DNA of 64,000 nt from Rapana venosa (GCA_028751875.1 CM054155.1:53600744-53664743); one strand, 5' to 3'; counted from the first letter of the stretch, positions 1 to 10,530 are shown. A program made the numbers and translations. The notes: generated by a model not told the origin, from the letters alone.

Positions 1-19
1 GGGGGTGGGGGTTGGGAGG

Positions 20-940
20 CTGTTTCAATAACCTACTGTACGATGGTGAGTGCCTGCACTAACTGGAACAAAAGAATGTCTTTCTCTGTATTCTGTCCAA
101 CTCTCTATATGCATTCCCTCATGTCTTCCATAATCTCCAGTCTCCCTATCACGTAGTTGACCTTGCCATCGAGGGTACCAAGGAGTTCTTTCCTCACCTT
201 CAAACATGTTTCTGCTTGATAGGAAGGGATGCCTTGGCGCATTACACTATTCCATGCCTTGTCTCTTCTTGCATAGAACATGTTTGCATATGGTAATTCC
301 TGCTTGTCCACCTGGTTGTCTTTCTGTGTCCCTGCGTTGAAGTTGTTTCTAGGCTGCCTGTGTTTGGAGTGGAGGCCTCTTGTGTCCTTTGCTTTTCGGC
401 TTGAATTTCCTGGGAAGATAGGACCTGATTCTCCTTCACTTCTTCTATAGCTTTGGAAGTGGTATCGCCTTTCTCCTATTGTCCATGATTTGGATTAGGA
501 GTTTGCTGTTTTCTCTCACTTGCAGCTTGCCATTGTATTATATGCATATCTTGCCTTGGTCTCGATAAAAGTCTACAATCTCTCTCTGAGACGATGGATG
601 TCAGGTTAACATGCAACTCATATTCCACTTGTCGTAAACCTGTCACTGAGATCTCAGTCACTGAGATTTCCATCTTACAGTCCACCTCTGTATTTGCATG
701 AGGATGAGGTCGAGGATCCCTACGTAATTTGCCACTTTTCCAATTCGAAAGGCCTGAGCAATATCCTCATGGTGCCAGACCTTTTGAGAGTGCGGAATGG
801 TCCGTCAGTAATCAACTATTGTTTGTGTGGTTGTATTGTATTCCATCTTGCCCGATCACTCTTTCCTTGTACATTCATAATCTTGAATTGCAGCTTTGAG
901 TCCACTCTCAGTGTTTTTTGAGCGTTTTTTTCTTTCCAGC
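20..940 (-). pseudogene. Degraded LINE ORF1-like coding remains
   Basis: Read on the minus strand, this stretch has coding-like pieces in shifting frames. The stretch near 785-725 reads HHEDIAQAFRIGK, which resembles the 'DIE..hRIGK' block of L1-type ORF1 RNA-binding domains (family knowledge). Downstream pieces (685-476, 439-242, 311-105) are Gln/Glu/Arg-rich with no recognised catalytic motif. No single open frame exceeds 70 codons, so at least three frameshifts or stops separate the pieces. A foldback element lies immediately upstream in the sense of this gene. It could equally be another basic coiled-coil ORF. The assignment rests on one short motif. Confidence 0.28.
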
Positions 941-948
941 TGTAGAGA

Positions 949-1097
949 TAGGGTATAAGCCGAGGCGAGCTCAACCACTGTTACTGTATCCAAAACCAGG
1001 CAACTTTTGGTCCGATTCGGCATCGCCCACATCGACCAAAAACCTTGCATAGTTTAATATAAAAAACTAAGCAGTTACCTGACTCAGCCCCCCTTTT
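949..1097 (-). repeat. Foldback MITE-like element, copy A (degenerate)
   Basis: This ~150-bp palindromic unit can be aligned, in inverse orientation, with the two units at 20,430-20,746. The left end reads TAGGGTATAAGCCGAGG. The right arm is a weaker inverted match. The centre contains TTTTGGTCCGATTCGG facing an inverted partner (CGACCAAAAACC). It lacks any coding capacity, so it would depend on a transposase in trans. The right terminal repeat is more worn than in the 20.6-kb copy. Confidence 0.5.
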
Positions 1098-2584
1098 ACC
1101 CATCATCTCAACTGAAACCTGAAAGTATTACTAATTTTAGCTTTTGGCAATTGGTGTAAAAAACTATAAAATTCGGGAAAAATTACTAAAAAAAAATTGA
1201 ACAATGATCCTTTGTCTAAGAACTAATACAACAAATATCTAAAATAAATTAAATCTAGATAATTCATCTTCTTTAATACCTGATTTAAAGCTGAATAATT
1301 TATTAGACAAAATCAAGAAAAAAAAGTGCGCAAAACGTCTCGAGTCGTCTACGCTACGCGGCAGTAGATGGGAGCTCATTACAGGAGAGCAATGTTGGAG
1401 GAACACTGCAATGGAGCTTTTGGGTAGCCGGGAAGAGTTTCTCGCGGCATTCGACGAAACTGTGTTGGAGATGCCGACACAGAAATGACAGCATTAGGTA
1501 ATTCACGACACCACAACGCATACACACACGAAACCCATAGGGACCTGTAGCTACTGCAATTCCCTACGGGGTCGATCTCCATGCCTCCATCTCAGCCTGC
1601 CTACCCCTGCCTAGCCTGACTAACCGCCTTCCGACTTCCCCACTGGGCTGCCCCCCAGAGGGCGAAAGAAAGAGTGAAAAATTAATAAATATAAAGCTTC
1701 TTAATCATGGCGCAATATTTAGCCACGCCTCTTTTGGCGCGAGTGTTCCTTCCTATGTGCAATACTTAGCCACGAGTGTGTTAGCAAAAGATTGTGGCAT
1801 GTTTGCCAATACAACACAACAGTAGCTGCTGAAGAGCAACTGGACATATTATGTGAGGGTGTGTGTGAGAGTGTATGTGTGTCTGGCTGCATGTTTCTTG
1901 TGTGTGTTTTAAAAAATAAGCAATTGGGTTTTACCAACTACACAGTATTTGTCCTGCTGTCCTGTTTTGAGTAATATTTTACTATGCTTGAGCGTCTCAG
2001 TTTTAGTTTATTCTTTCTCTCTTTCTTGTCCGTCTGTAATAACATCATTCTCCCGAAGGCAATTATTAAACCCTTCTCTGTGCCTTTTCAGTGAAAAATT
2101 ACAACGACTTTGATTTTTGTTCACGGTAATCTTTTAATATGCTATTATATTTGGTGGTCAGCAACCAAACCGATAACTGTGCATGTCTCCCCACTGGAAA
2201 AGCGAGCTTAGACAAACTATTCCTTTTCTTAACAATGCACGCTCTGCTGAGCAGTCGTCTATTAAAAAAGGGTCCTGCCTATTTTCAAAGAAGCCTGTAA
2301 AGTATTGCTAAACACTTGACTTATACCTGTCAGAGGGATTGCCTATAATAATATTTTCATCTGTCCACATAAATTTTCTCCCCTCTCAGTATGTATTTAT
2401 TGTTGTGCATGTTTGGACAGAAATAACAATAACTCGAAATGAATTTTTGTACACTGTATTTGTAATAAATCTCAAACAAATACAGTCTTGCCAACAGCCA
2501 GCTGCCCGCATAATTAGAGACAGTGTGCTTCTTTTGGTAGATAAAACCTTAGCTGGACCATTAGTAAACAACTTCTATTTAGTC
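1098..2584. other. No recognisable gene; AT-rich intergenic sequence
   Basis: AT-rich sequence (1,100-1,330), a more GC-balanced stretch (1,340-1,680) and further AT-rich sequence. Short open frames on both strands have low-complexity or unbalanced composition. A minus-strand open stretch at 2,571-2,386 directly follows the virus-like gene at 2,585-3,880, but I recognise nothing in it. I see no promoter, RNA gene or repeat that I can defend. Confidence 0.4.
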
Positions 2585-3880
2585 TATTTTCCCTCTATGT
2601 TGAGCTGTGCATCTCACAACAATAGATATATTTTTATGGCTCATCATTTTCTTGCTCTATCTTCTATATGTATAGTATATTCCTCTGAGCCGTTTTCAAT
2701 TGCGTCTTTCTGAACCATGGCAGCTTATCATCATCTGTAATCTTAAGTCCCCACCCACAATGCATATTTAGATGTTAGTTATTCAATAAGCCTAACATTA
2801 TGTAGATGTAAAGATTGCTTGAACACCATAGTGGGTATCCATTGTGTTGACCAGAACCAAAGTATTGTCTTACCGGGGGCATCATCAAAGTGTTGAAAAG
2901 GAAATAGCCTGACCATACACATGATTTGGCTGTCCTTCTATAGTACATGATAAATGTTTAATACCGGGATTAATAAACCTATCACATAAACTGGAAAAGG
3001 TTGGACTGGTTCTTCAAACAGCATTAATATTCCTTTTAAATGATCTTGCCGGAGTGTTCAGATTTATGTTTCCAACACAGTATCTGCTTTACTCTTCATT
3101 AATGTACTATTGTTAAGCACATCTATCATAATAGATGCGCAACCTTGACTGATTTTGCTGTGCAATCAAGCGTCCCAAGCTCGGGGATTGAAACAATCAT
3201 CATACTCTAAAGATATCCTAGATATTTTGTAACTTTGGCGTCAGGGTCACTGATTAAAAACACGAGCACTGTCATTAAAGGTCATCTCATAACGACATCG
3301 TCTCTGAGTGCGCCCTGATAGATAAGGCATGTGAGAGCTGAGCAGTTCAAAGTCAAGAGGAATACAAAACCGGTTACCCATAGCTTCTTTGCTAAGGCAG
3401 CATATTTTTTCCTGTTTCCCTTATCAGCAGAACCTACTGGTGTTTTATCCCTCATCATCTTGTATGCCCTGATAACTAATATCAACTCTTTTTTTCTTTT
3501 GTCAATCCAAAATCAGTATAGGTCAAGAATATGTCTGCATTGATCTAATGAAGTAATTCTTCCCTGCCATTCTAGCTGACACTAATCTTTTTTAATAAAA
3601 GCCCGACCTAAGTTTGCTAACCACACTTTCTGTTTGGATCAATCTCCAGACTCTAGTTCAATCTGAAAAAGCAAGCCTAAGTTGTGCCGGAACAATGACA
3701 CTTCTTTTCTAAATAGAAACCTAACAGTCTAAGAATCTGATTTTTCGATCAATAGTGGAGGGTTTGTTTTGTAATCACGAATTGTTCTGTCCCTGTTATC
3801 TTTAATGCCTAATGGGATCTTTTTAAACTCCTGTATGGATCAAGGATTCTCCAATGTTTGTTGCGCTCTTTTTTCTATAA
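2585..3880 (-). pseudogene. Virus-like structural (capsid-like) protein gene, decayed
   Basis: On the minus strand from about 3,850 to 3,380, one frame stays coherent for roughly 150 codons, interrupted by only about four stops. Its composition is balanced and protein-like. The same register then shifts several times down to about 2,590. Segments such as NRFCIPLDFELL (near 3,390-3,350), TSKYALWV (near 2,760) and DAQLNIE (near 2,600) resemble a conserved family of hypothetical proteins in virus-like elements of cnidarian and molluscan genomes. I recall those as probable capsid-type proteins, but cannot confirm this here. The gene diverges from the plus-strand gene at 3,909 across about 28 bp. 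The start codon is not identifiable. All frames are broken, so it is a fossil. Confidence 0.42.
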
Positions 3881-3908
3881 GTAGAAAATAAAAAAACAAT
3901 AATAGAAT

Positions 3909-5148
3909 ATGGAAGACTATGAACTAGATATGTATATGTGTTTTACGCCAGCTGATGATATGGGTGAAGCGACAGCCTCTGTAGCACCCTTGCATTCAGT
4001 CAGAAGAGAATTATTAGAAAGGCAGAGTTAAAGATTTTCACTACAAGTTTGGGACAACCAACGCCAGACAAGTACAAGACCATACTGACTATGATATGGA
4101 CAACATAAGACAATCTTAAGCTGTAACTGACACAGGACAAAAGGTTGTAATAACAAAGAAAAATAACCCCCATCAGTTTTTAAGCAAAAAATACACTCTA
4201 GTCAGAGACTAAGTTAGCAATGGCAGAGAAAACTTGGTTATAAAGTGATGCACTAACTCAAACAAGACTGCCTTACGCAAGCTGTTCACAACTACAAAAA
4301 TGTGAACAAAACCTACCAACAAATAATGAAAAGTCTACCACTTGAAGACCTAGCACAGTCGGCAAACACAACAACTGAAACTATTCTAGAGTTGGAAACT
4401 AGCTTCACACAAGCAGACGAAGACACAGCACTGAAAACAATAAATGATCACCCCTACCCATGCGAGAAAGTAATGGGCTCAAATAAGCACTACAAGTATT
4501 AGAGGCGAACGGATATAAATAATAATACAAAGCTAGGTGATTTAGACTCCCGCATAGAACTAGAAAAAGAAAAAAGCCAAGCAGAAGCAGACAATGCAAA
4601 TCTTGACCAGGAAGTAAAAGAAAGTAATCACACAGCGTCTAAAAAATCTGCAAGATGAACGCCAAGCAAGATTTAGAGGTTCTTAAACAATAACAGACAA
4701 CAACTACAATCTCAGGTTATAGCAGAATAAAAGAAACAATTCTCCAATTCTTTAAGAAAACAGACACTAGCGGAAAGAATCCGGACACTGTGTTGCGAGC
4801 AAGGCATAACACTTGTCAGTATAATTACAGCATTGGGGTTTCGCTATTAGCACACTTGGTATGCGCTGACAGAAGCTCACTTCCGCCACCACCACCACAC
4901 CACCACCTTCCGCACCCACAGGCACAGGCTGGGTTTAGGAAACACTCGGCCACTTAGCTATAGCTATTAAGAAAAATTAGCCTAGAAAGTTGGCCACGCT
5001 CTTCCTGGTATAATTGGTTCTGTTGTTAGCTGGCCATTATCAACAGCAGGAAAAGTTGTGGGATTTATGGCAGAGCATTTATGGGGCGTTACTGGTTTTA
5101 GTTGTTGGTTTTCTTCTTTCTAAAATAAAGATAAGCAAGGCCGCTTAA
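3909..5148 (+). pseudogene. Virus-like coiled-coil protein with hydrophobic C-terminus, decayed
   Basis: An ATG at 3,909 opens an acidic 40-codon segment beginning MEDYELDMYM, followed by a stop and a frameshift. A further open piece lies at 4,302-4,502, and a Glu/Lys/Asn-rich, coiled-coil-like segment lies at about 4,540-4,650. The 3' part (4,990-5,148) is hydrophobic and Gly-rich, including PGIIGSVVSWPLSTAGK and a final segment ending SKIKISKAA and a TAA at 5,146. The layout suggests a structural or assembly protein with a membrane segment, but I recognise no named domain. It diverges from the minus-strand gene ending at 3,880. Its 3' end overlaps the convergent gene 5,098-5,448 by about 50 bp. 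Multiple frameshifts make it non-functional. Confidence 0.4.
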
Positions 5149-5448
5149 AACAAGTATACTTGTTAAAGCAGTTATTTCATCATAGTGACTGTCTCTTACA
5201 AGTGGAATAATTATTGTTTTTTTTCTTTGCTCTAAGGTGGTAGTAGTTCTTTCCCTTGTTTCTTGTGTCGGACTTACTACACTTGTTTCTTGTGTCGGAC
5301 TTACTACACTTGTTTCTTGTGTCGGACTTACTACTACTACTGATGGTGTATTGTTTATACTTTCATTTCTTCCAAGCTGCTCATCATCTCCAGCTTATAA
5401 TAATATTGTTTGTTGTAGTTTGTAATTGTTCCTATTTTGTAACTGCAT
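5098..5448 (-). pseudogene. Small tail-anchored protein with TQET repeats; one internal stop
   Basis: From an ATG at 5,448-5,446, the minus strand keeps a single frame for 117 codons to a TAA at 5,100-5,098. The one interruption is a TAA at 5,397-5,395. The centre holds three copies of a nine-residue unit, SVVSPTQET. A Thr/Arg/Lys-rich linker follows, then a hydrophobic segment ITALTSILVLSGLAYLYF and a basic tail RKKKTNN. This is the plan of a C-terminally membrane-anchored protein. It lies just downstream of the capsid-like gene, as a small structural or membrane gene would. A protein of similar plan, also containing TQET, is encoded at about 19.0-19.5 kb. The function is unknown. The internal stop could be a sequencing error. 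Confidence 0.5.
5255..5334. repeat. 27-bp tandem repeat, three units, in frame
   Basis: Three consecutive 27-bp units beginning CTTGTTTCTTGTGTCGGAC, identical except for the last base. The unit length is a multiple of three. On the minus strand each unit encodes the nine residues SVVSPTQET within the gene at 5,098-5,448. Confidence 0.9.
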
Positions 5449-5454
5449 GTTGGA

Positions 5455-6404
5455 AGGCACCCCCCCACATATATAACCATGTCCTATAGCAAAGTCTAAC
5501 CTTTAGACCATGCATAGTGAAGAACATCTTGATAATGCTGATAGCTTTGATGGTAGGGAGGGTCAACGGCCGAGTAAATACTGTCCTTCAAGATTTTGTC
5601 AGAAAAAAGGGGGGAGGGGGATAAACTGCCTTCTGGCATCCAACCCATTGCCACCAATAATACTCGACCTTGTCAGTGCCTGTGCACCAAGCAGGCACCA
5701 CACATAAGTTCGAACAGAGTCATTTAATCCCTCTAATCCTGGTCTTGTTAACCCTTCACTCTTAGCTAAGAATAAAACGTCCATGCTTACATTGCAATTG
5801 CTCTAATTTGAACAAAGAAAACACTTGCACCACGTGAGAAAGATGTATATGAGGCCACCAGTCATAGGTTATAACCTCCTAGTGCACACCCGCACAAATA
5901 CAGATCCCCATGCCATGATTTTTGTCCTGTGTTTGTCTGAATGCAGTCTTAGAATCAATATTGAACTCATTGCACAGCCTCTCATACGCCTTCATGTTAA
6001 TCCTACTATTAAAGGGATTGAAGTTACTATCAGTGGGCAGTGGGACCTGCAGCTCAGATAACACACGCCTGAAACTGATAGTACACATGAAACCTGTACA
6101 CAGACTTTACTAACTGGTTTGGATGGTTCATGTGGTCAGCATATGACACACCACAGCCCGTAGTTGCACAGTGGATAGCAAAGTTTAAGTGGTTTTGATA
6201 GAACTGTATAGGATTAGACAACCATGCTTTCGCAGTGGCATCATCCTTAATTGGTGGGTTTAAGTATGATTTCAGTGGGTTGGGAACTTTTACTTCGAAG
6301 ATCAATGTCTCTGACACAGCAACATCTAGCTTATTAAAGGTAATAGTCTTTGGGTTATAGTGAGATCCAGCCTCGTATTTTGCATCTTTATTATATTTAT
6401 ACAT
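5455..6404 (-). pseudogene. Virus-like capsid-type protein gene, decayed
   Basis: The minus strand starts at an ATG at 6,404 and runs open for 116 codons. It then continues through frameshifts: a piece at 6,088-5,879 containing SELQVPLPTDSNFNPF and NMKAYERLCNEFNI, a piece at 5,784-5,599 containing KSEGLTRPG and VRTYVWCLLGAQA, and a last piece near 5,575-5,470. The blocks belong to a protein family I associate with virus-like elements in invertebrate genomes, probably virion structural proteins (inference). It diverges from the plus gene at 6,426 across 21 bp and is followed by the tail-anchored gene on the same strand. At least three frameshifts and a stop break it. Confidence 0.45.
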
Positions 6405-6425
6405 TATTATTCTATAGTAGATAAA

Positions 6426-7163
6426 ATGTTTATAACACTAACAAACATCCAGTCAGGTGTACCTGTTAAACTAGCCATTCCTATTGACAACCGCTGTCAA
6501 CATAAAACAGTTGCTTTGCATGAGGTCTTCTACAAAGTATCATGGACAAACATTGACAGCAGCAACAACTGGATTAAAGTATAAGATCCTAGAACTAGAG
6601 CGTTTAATAAATTTACTGTGCAAGAAGGTTATTATGATTTCTGCACACTGGAAAAGGAGCTCTTTCGTCCAGCTGGTATCACACTAAAACTCAACCAAGC
6701 TAGTCTAAGAGTAACTCTACAGACTTCTTCAATAGTTAAGATGCCACAACGTCTTGCAGAAATGCTTGGTTTCAGGAGCCTATTTAGAAGAATGGTTCTG
6801 AGATGATTGGGAAGTAGCCTTTGGTGTGTGTTTATTAATATGGCGAGGACAAAACCTATGTCGGTGAAAGACCCATTGACTTGGCAGTAAACTCTTTGCT
6901 TTTTGTACACCTGTCTCAGTTAAACACAACACAAAACCAAGTGGTGACGAAGGCTTCTTCCTCATCAGTCCCTTCTGATCTACTAAGAATCCTTCCACCC
7001 TAGCAGAGCAATGTACTGTGAAACGCAGCACAATAGCTTTACTACACTTCAATTCAAAGAGCTAGAAGAAGGCTTCCATGAAACACTCTGTATAACAATC
7101 AAAGACGCAGCACAAAGAACAGTTGACTGTAAAAATTTACATATTACATTAGAAATAAAATAA
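6426..7163 (+). pseudogene. Virus-like element gene, function unknown, frameshifted
   Basis: An ATG at 6,426 opens 53 codons (MFITLTNIQSGVPVKLAIPI...) ending at 6,584. Coherent protein-like sequence continues in other frames: VQEGYYDFCTLEKELF near 6,620-6,665, SLRVTLQTSS near 6,700, VGERPIDLAVNSLLFVHLSQ near 6,860-6,920, and a last part ending ITLEIK and a TAA at 7,161-7,163. The pattern of short hydrophobic/polar alternation suggests beta-rich structure. I recognise no enzyme motif. It lies 21 bp from the divergent capsid-type gene and 27 bp before the next ATG, fitting a compact viral layout. At least four frameshifts are present. Confidence 0.42.
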
Positions 7164-7190
7164 TATAAATACTAATATACATACATAACC

Positions 7191-8034
7191 ATGTCACGCG
7201 GTCCCGTAATAAGAGCACCTGAAACATGCCAAACTATTGAGCTTAAAGATCTTGGTGATGTACAAGAGTTTGAGAAGGATGGGGAGATTGGTGAAGTTTA
7301 TGCTTTTGAGTACACAAATGATGGATACTACAAGCGCACAGCAATAGAAGAAGCTAAGAAACCCTCGGTTTCCTAAACTTGAACAGTTGCGTAATGTTGA
7401 AGCTGAAGCATTAGCAGATGATTTTACTTACAAAGTAACATATAAAGCTAATAAATGGCACTTCAAACCAAGCATCGACTGGCAGATCAAGTTTGAGTTT
7501 ATTAGTCCATACACTCTCTATGCACCCGACAGAACTTTCCGTAAAGCCATAAATGCTGGACCAGTAAACATAGCACTAGCATATCAATCAGCCAGCAGAA
7601 ATGAAGTAGAGATAATAGCATTACAGAATAAGACACGTTACTTGCTTCATAGAAAAGACTCAGTGACTAAACCATCAACCACATTGCTACGATTCCTTCC
7701 ATACTTTCCTCTGGATGATCAGTACACATTGGTGTTTGTTCTGGTTGCAAGAGAAGACAGAGCTACTTTCTTGTTCATGGATGGGATTACTATTAACTGG
7801 AAAGACCTCGACGTTGATGCCCTCAGATTTGCTATTGCTATTCGGAACAGCGGCGGTGACAATGACATTGAAGGGAACATTTCCAGTAATAAAGTCAACT
7901 TGCTCCTAGACCCACCACAGCTGACACAATTAGCATCCCTCAATCTACACCACATTGACCTTGTTGCAGTCTATTACACAGATGTTGTACTGCCCGACAA
8001 TCAATTACAAGACTTACTGAATGAATACCAATAA
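7191..8034 (+). pseudogene. Virus-like element gene, beta-rich protein, one frameshift
   Basis: An ATG at 7,191 begins MSRGPVIRAPETC and runs to about codon 55. A single frameshift near 7,345-7,365 moves to a frame that stays open for about 215 codons to a TAA at 8,032. This is one of the best preserved genes here. The N-terminal part is acidic and the rest looks beta-rich (FKPSIDWQIKFEF, VEIIALQNKTRYLL, YTLVFVLVAR). No catalytic motif or signal peptide is visible. The conserved-looking position in the cluster, 40 bp upstream of the next ATG, suggests a virion or assembly role (inference). The family is not recognised by name. Confidence 0.5.
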
Positions 8035-8074
8035 AAATTACACACGTTTTTTTTAAACAGTATAAAAGAAGAAG

Positions 8075-8711
8075 ATGACGACTGCTAAATATCCTAAAGT
8101 TCCTAGTGCACCAGATCCTGAAACTCTTAATGTTAATGCTAATACCTTTCGTTTGACAAACATTACACAGATGCAGCATGACATTGAGCAACAACTAGCA
8201 AAGTATACAAAATGCAGGCGTAGGTACAGATCAGCATTTACTGTGTTGAGCTCTATTACTACAGGTACAGCAACACTGTCTACAGCCGCAGCAGGAACAG
8301 GCATTGCTCTCTTGGCTACTGGAATTGGAGCTCCTGCATCAATAGCATTGGGCTCTGTTTCAATAACAGCAGGAGCCTGTTCATTTGTCACATCAGTCTT
8401 TTCGAAGAAGGTTGTGCGTAAACTAGAAAAACATGATGCTGTTGTTGCCTTGACATTAGCCAAGCTAAGCTCATTCAGGCTCATTATTAGCAAAGCTCTA
8501 ACAGATTCCACAATATCAGAAGAGGAGTTCAAAGCGTCTTCAGGATGACTACGATGACTACAAGCGTCAAAAGTTCGACCTCCAGAACAAACAACACAAA
8601 GCTATGCCTGTGGACATTGACTCAATAAAAAAGGAATATATAAAAAAGGGGTATCTGCTTGGCCAAGACAGTGCTTTAAAGGATCAGCTGAGTACTCTAT
8701 TAAGGAGCTAA
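8075..8711 (+). pseudogene. Virus-like element gene: Gly/Ala-rich hydrophobic core, one frameshift
   Basis: The ATG at 8,075 opens 157 codons. A frameshift near 8,540 then leads into a further coding-like stretch ending LSTLLRS at a TAA at 8,709. An N-terminal polar region (about residues 1-60) contains Asn-Val-Asn-Ala spacing. A strongly hydrophobic, Gly/Ala/Thr-rich region follows at about residues 65-118 (including TAAAGTGIALLATGIGAPAS and SVSITAGACSFVTSVF). A basic helical part (SKKVVRKLEKHD) and a tail with SKALTDSTISEEEF come next. This resembles a recurrent hypothetical protein of virus-like elements in invertebrates (recognition, not verified). The hydrophobic core suggests membrane insertion. 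A purine-rich AGAAGAAG precedes the start. Confidence 0.55.
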
Positions 8712-8764
8712 GAATTACCTGCGGTAGATTCACTGCTTCATACCGTAGCAAAACAAAAAAACAA

Positions 8765-8800
8765 GAAGCAATTAATTAATTAATTAATTAATTTTTTTTC
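8765..8800. repeat. (TTAA) microsatellite plus T run
   Basis: AATTAATT-type tetranucleotide repeats followed by eight T residues in the intergenic gap between the hydrophobic-core gene and the polymerase-like gene. Confidence 0.7.
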
Positions 8801-8837
8801 TTACTATATGAGTTAGAGATTTTAGTTGAGGCTCAGT

Positions 8838-9293
8838 ATGGACAAAGTGTTTCAGACAATAGAGCTAAATGTTACACAAGCACAAAACGTGGTACAAAGC
8901 ATTCAAGATGCAATCGCACAAATACCAGACAACCTAAACATAGATCCACCAGTAAAGGTGCAGTTGGTTGCTGAAATTCTATACAACACAGGCAAATAAA
9001 GATGAAGAATTAACTGTTCATGTGTCAACAACACAACAAGCACTGAACTCCTTTGAAGAGCTCAACACAACATGGGCAGATGAGATGATGCGCAACTTCG
9101 AACATTCTGCAGAAACAGCAAGAATGAGGGGATCAGGATGGACAGTTGGTAAGGTTCTTCGCATAGAACTAAAGCAAACAAAGTTTCATCCCATTGTTGG
9201 TAGAAGTTACATTCCCTTGCCCCTGATGTTGTAGCAAAACGTGCTGTGCTGAACATTCAGAACAAAGATGGTAAGTGTTTTATGTGGTGTGTG
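8838..9293 (+). pseudogene. Viral-type PolB N-terminal region-like gene, truncated by insertion
   Basis: An ATG at 8,838 (MDKVFQTIELNVTQAQ) opens 53 codons to a stop at 8,999. After a frameshift near 8,985 a second frame runs to about 9,234, and a third continues to the breakpoint. The distal blocks, GSGWTVGKVLRIELK, SYIPLP and AVLNIQNKDGKCFMWCV, match my memory of the conserved region preceding or beginning the B-family DNA polymerase in Polinton-like and related elements. No exonuclease or polymerase motif is present, because the frame is cut after 9,293 by the 4,478-bp duplicated block. It would have been the replication gene of the cluster. The family assignment is inferential. Confidence 0.45.
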
Positions 9294-10001
9294 AAGATTT
9301 TTTTTTACTTAGTCGGGACGGCCATCTCTATCCCTTGCGTTCTCCCCTCAGAAGGCCCATTTGTAATTGTGTTAGTAAAAAAAATCATCAAAAATACAAA
9401 AACACATAGTAAGAAATGAAATCTTCTGAAACTTTGTATAACATTTACTGGGTTAGTTCATACATACCCAATTGAAGCTATCTTATTTAGTCAAAAGGGC
9501 CGTCATAGAGACCTTAATTCTTATCCTTCTATTTTGCTTCTGCGACACATATGCCAAAAATGCAGTTGTTCGGCTACTCTCTACAAACTGAAACAAAAAG
9601 AGCTCGGAAAAAAACGGATTCACCCCACAAAACGCATGCATTCGACGTAGAGACAGGCTCACAAAGCTATATTTAGCTGCAGAGTCATTGTATCATGCAG
9701 CGCCACATTGAGAAATCTGCATAAGCAAAACTATGCGGCGAGTCCGAAACCGTCCTCTGGCTTTACACTCGATCCGCTAATAGCTGGACAGCCGTCCTTC
9801 TGAGAGTAAACAAACACACACACATAAACAACACACTACACACACACGTCAAACACACCCTATGTTAGAGTTTGTGTCTGTAACTTTTTGATTTATTCAC
9901 GTTAAATGAAAAAAAGTATACATTTTTTCCGGAATTAAAAAACGTAACTCTTTATCGAATTTTAGGAATGAGAAGAAACATATGTATAAAAAGGCGAGAG
10001 A

Positions 10002-10018
10002 GGGGGGGGGGGGGGGGG
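10002..10018. repeat. 17-G homopolymer
   Basis: Seventeen consecutive G residues after a GA stretch. The same count occurs in the second copy of the duplication (26,391-26,407), which is unexpected for independently evolving copies. Confidence 0.85.
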
Positions 10019-10189
10019 TGAGGGGAAAACTAATTAATTAATTTAGTGGTATCTTAAAAAAAATCTCTATTCCCACACAAAAAACACCGGGATGTGATGT
10101 ATAGGATTGTAAATAGTGTGATGGGTAAGAACGCACCAGGACACATCTAAGGGAAGTAAGGTCACTGACTGAAAGTGTAGGGATGTGAG

Positions 10190-10530
10190 AGAGACAGAAG
10201 AAGAGAGAGAGAGATAGAGAGAGAGAGAGAATTTCTTTCATTAAAGAGAGAGTAGAGAGAAATGAGAGAATGACAAAATTATTTTATTACTAGTTGTTGA
10301 GAGTGAGAGGGACGAGAGAGAGAGAGGATGTGAGAGAGATATTGAAGTAGAGAGAGAGAGAGAGGGAGTGGAGAGAGACTTTTATTAGGGAGGAGAGATA
10401 TATATATCCTTTACTACGATCGATGAGAGATGATGAGAGAGAGAGAGAGAGAGAGAGAGTAGAGGAGAGAGAGAGAGAGAGATCATTTGACGAGAGAGAG
10501 AGAGTGAGGCGACATAGATAGAGACAGAGG
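10190..10530. repeat. Imperfect GA-rich tract
   Basis: Interrupted (GA)n and (GGA)n runs. Minus-strand open frames here translate to Ser-Leu repeats and are not genes. The same tract recurs at 26,579-26,919. Confidence 0.85.

Noticed and set aside
1340..1680. GC-balanced stretch considered as an RNA gene or CpG-type promoter
   Set aside because: No tRNA, 5S or snRNA boxes or fold could be supported by eye, and no gene starts nearby.
2339..2713. 124-codon plus-strand open frame
   Set aside because: Hydrophobic, unbalanced composition with no motif; part of it is antisense to the virus-like structural gene.
5255..5334. Three short direct repeats resembling a mini CRISPR
   Set aside because: The units abut with no spacers, encode an in-frame nonapeptide, and lie in a eukaryotic context.
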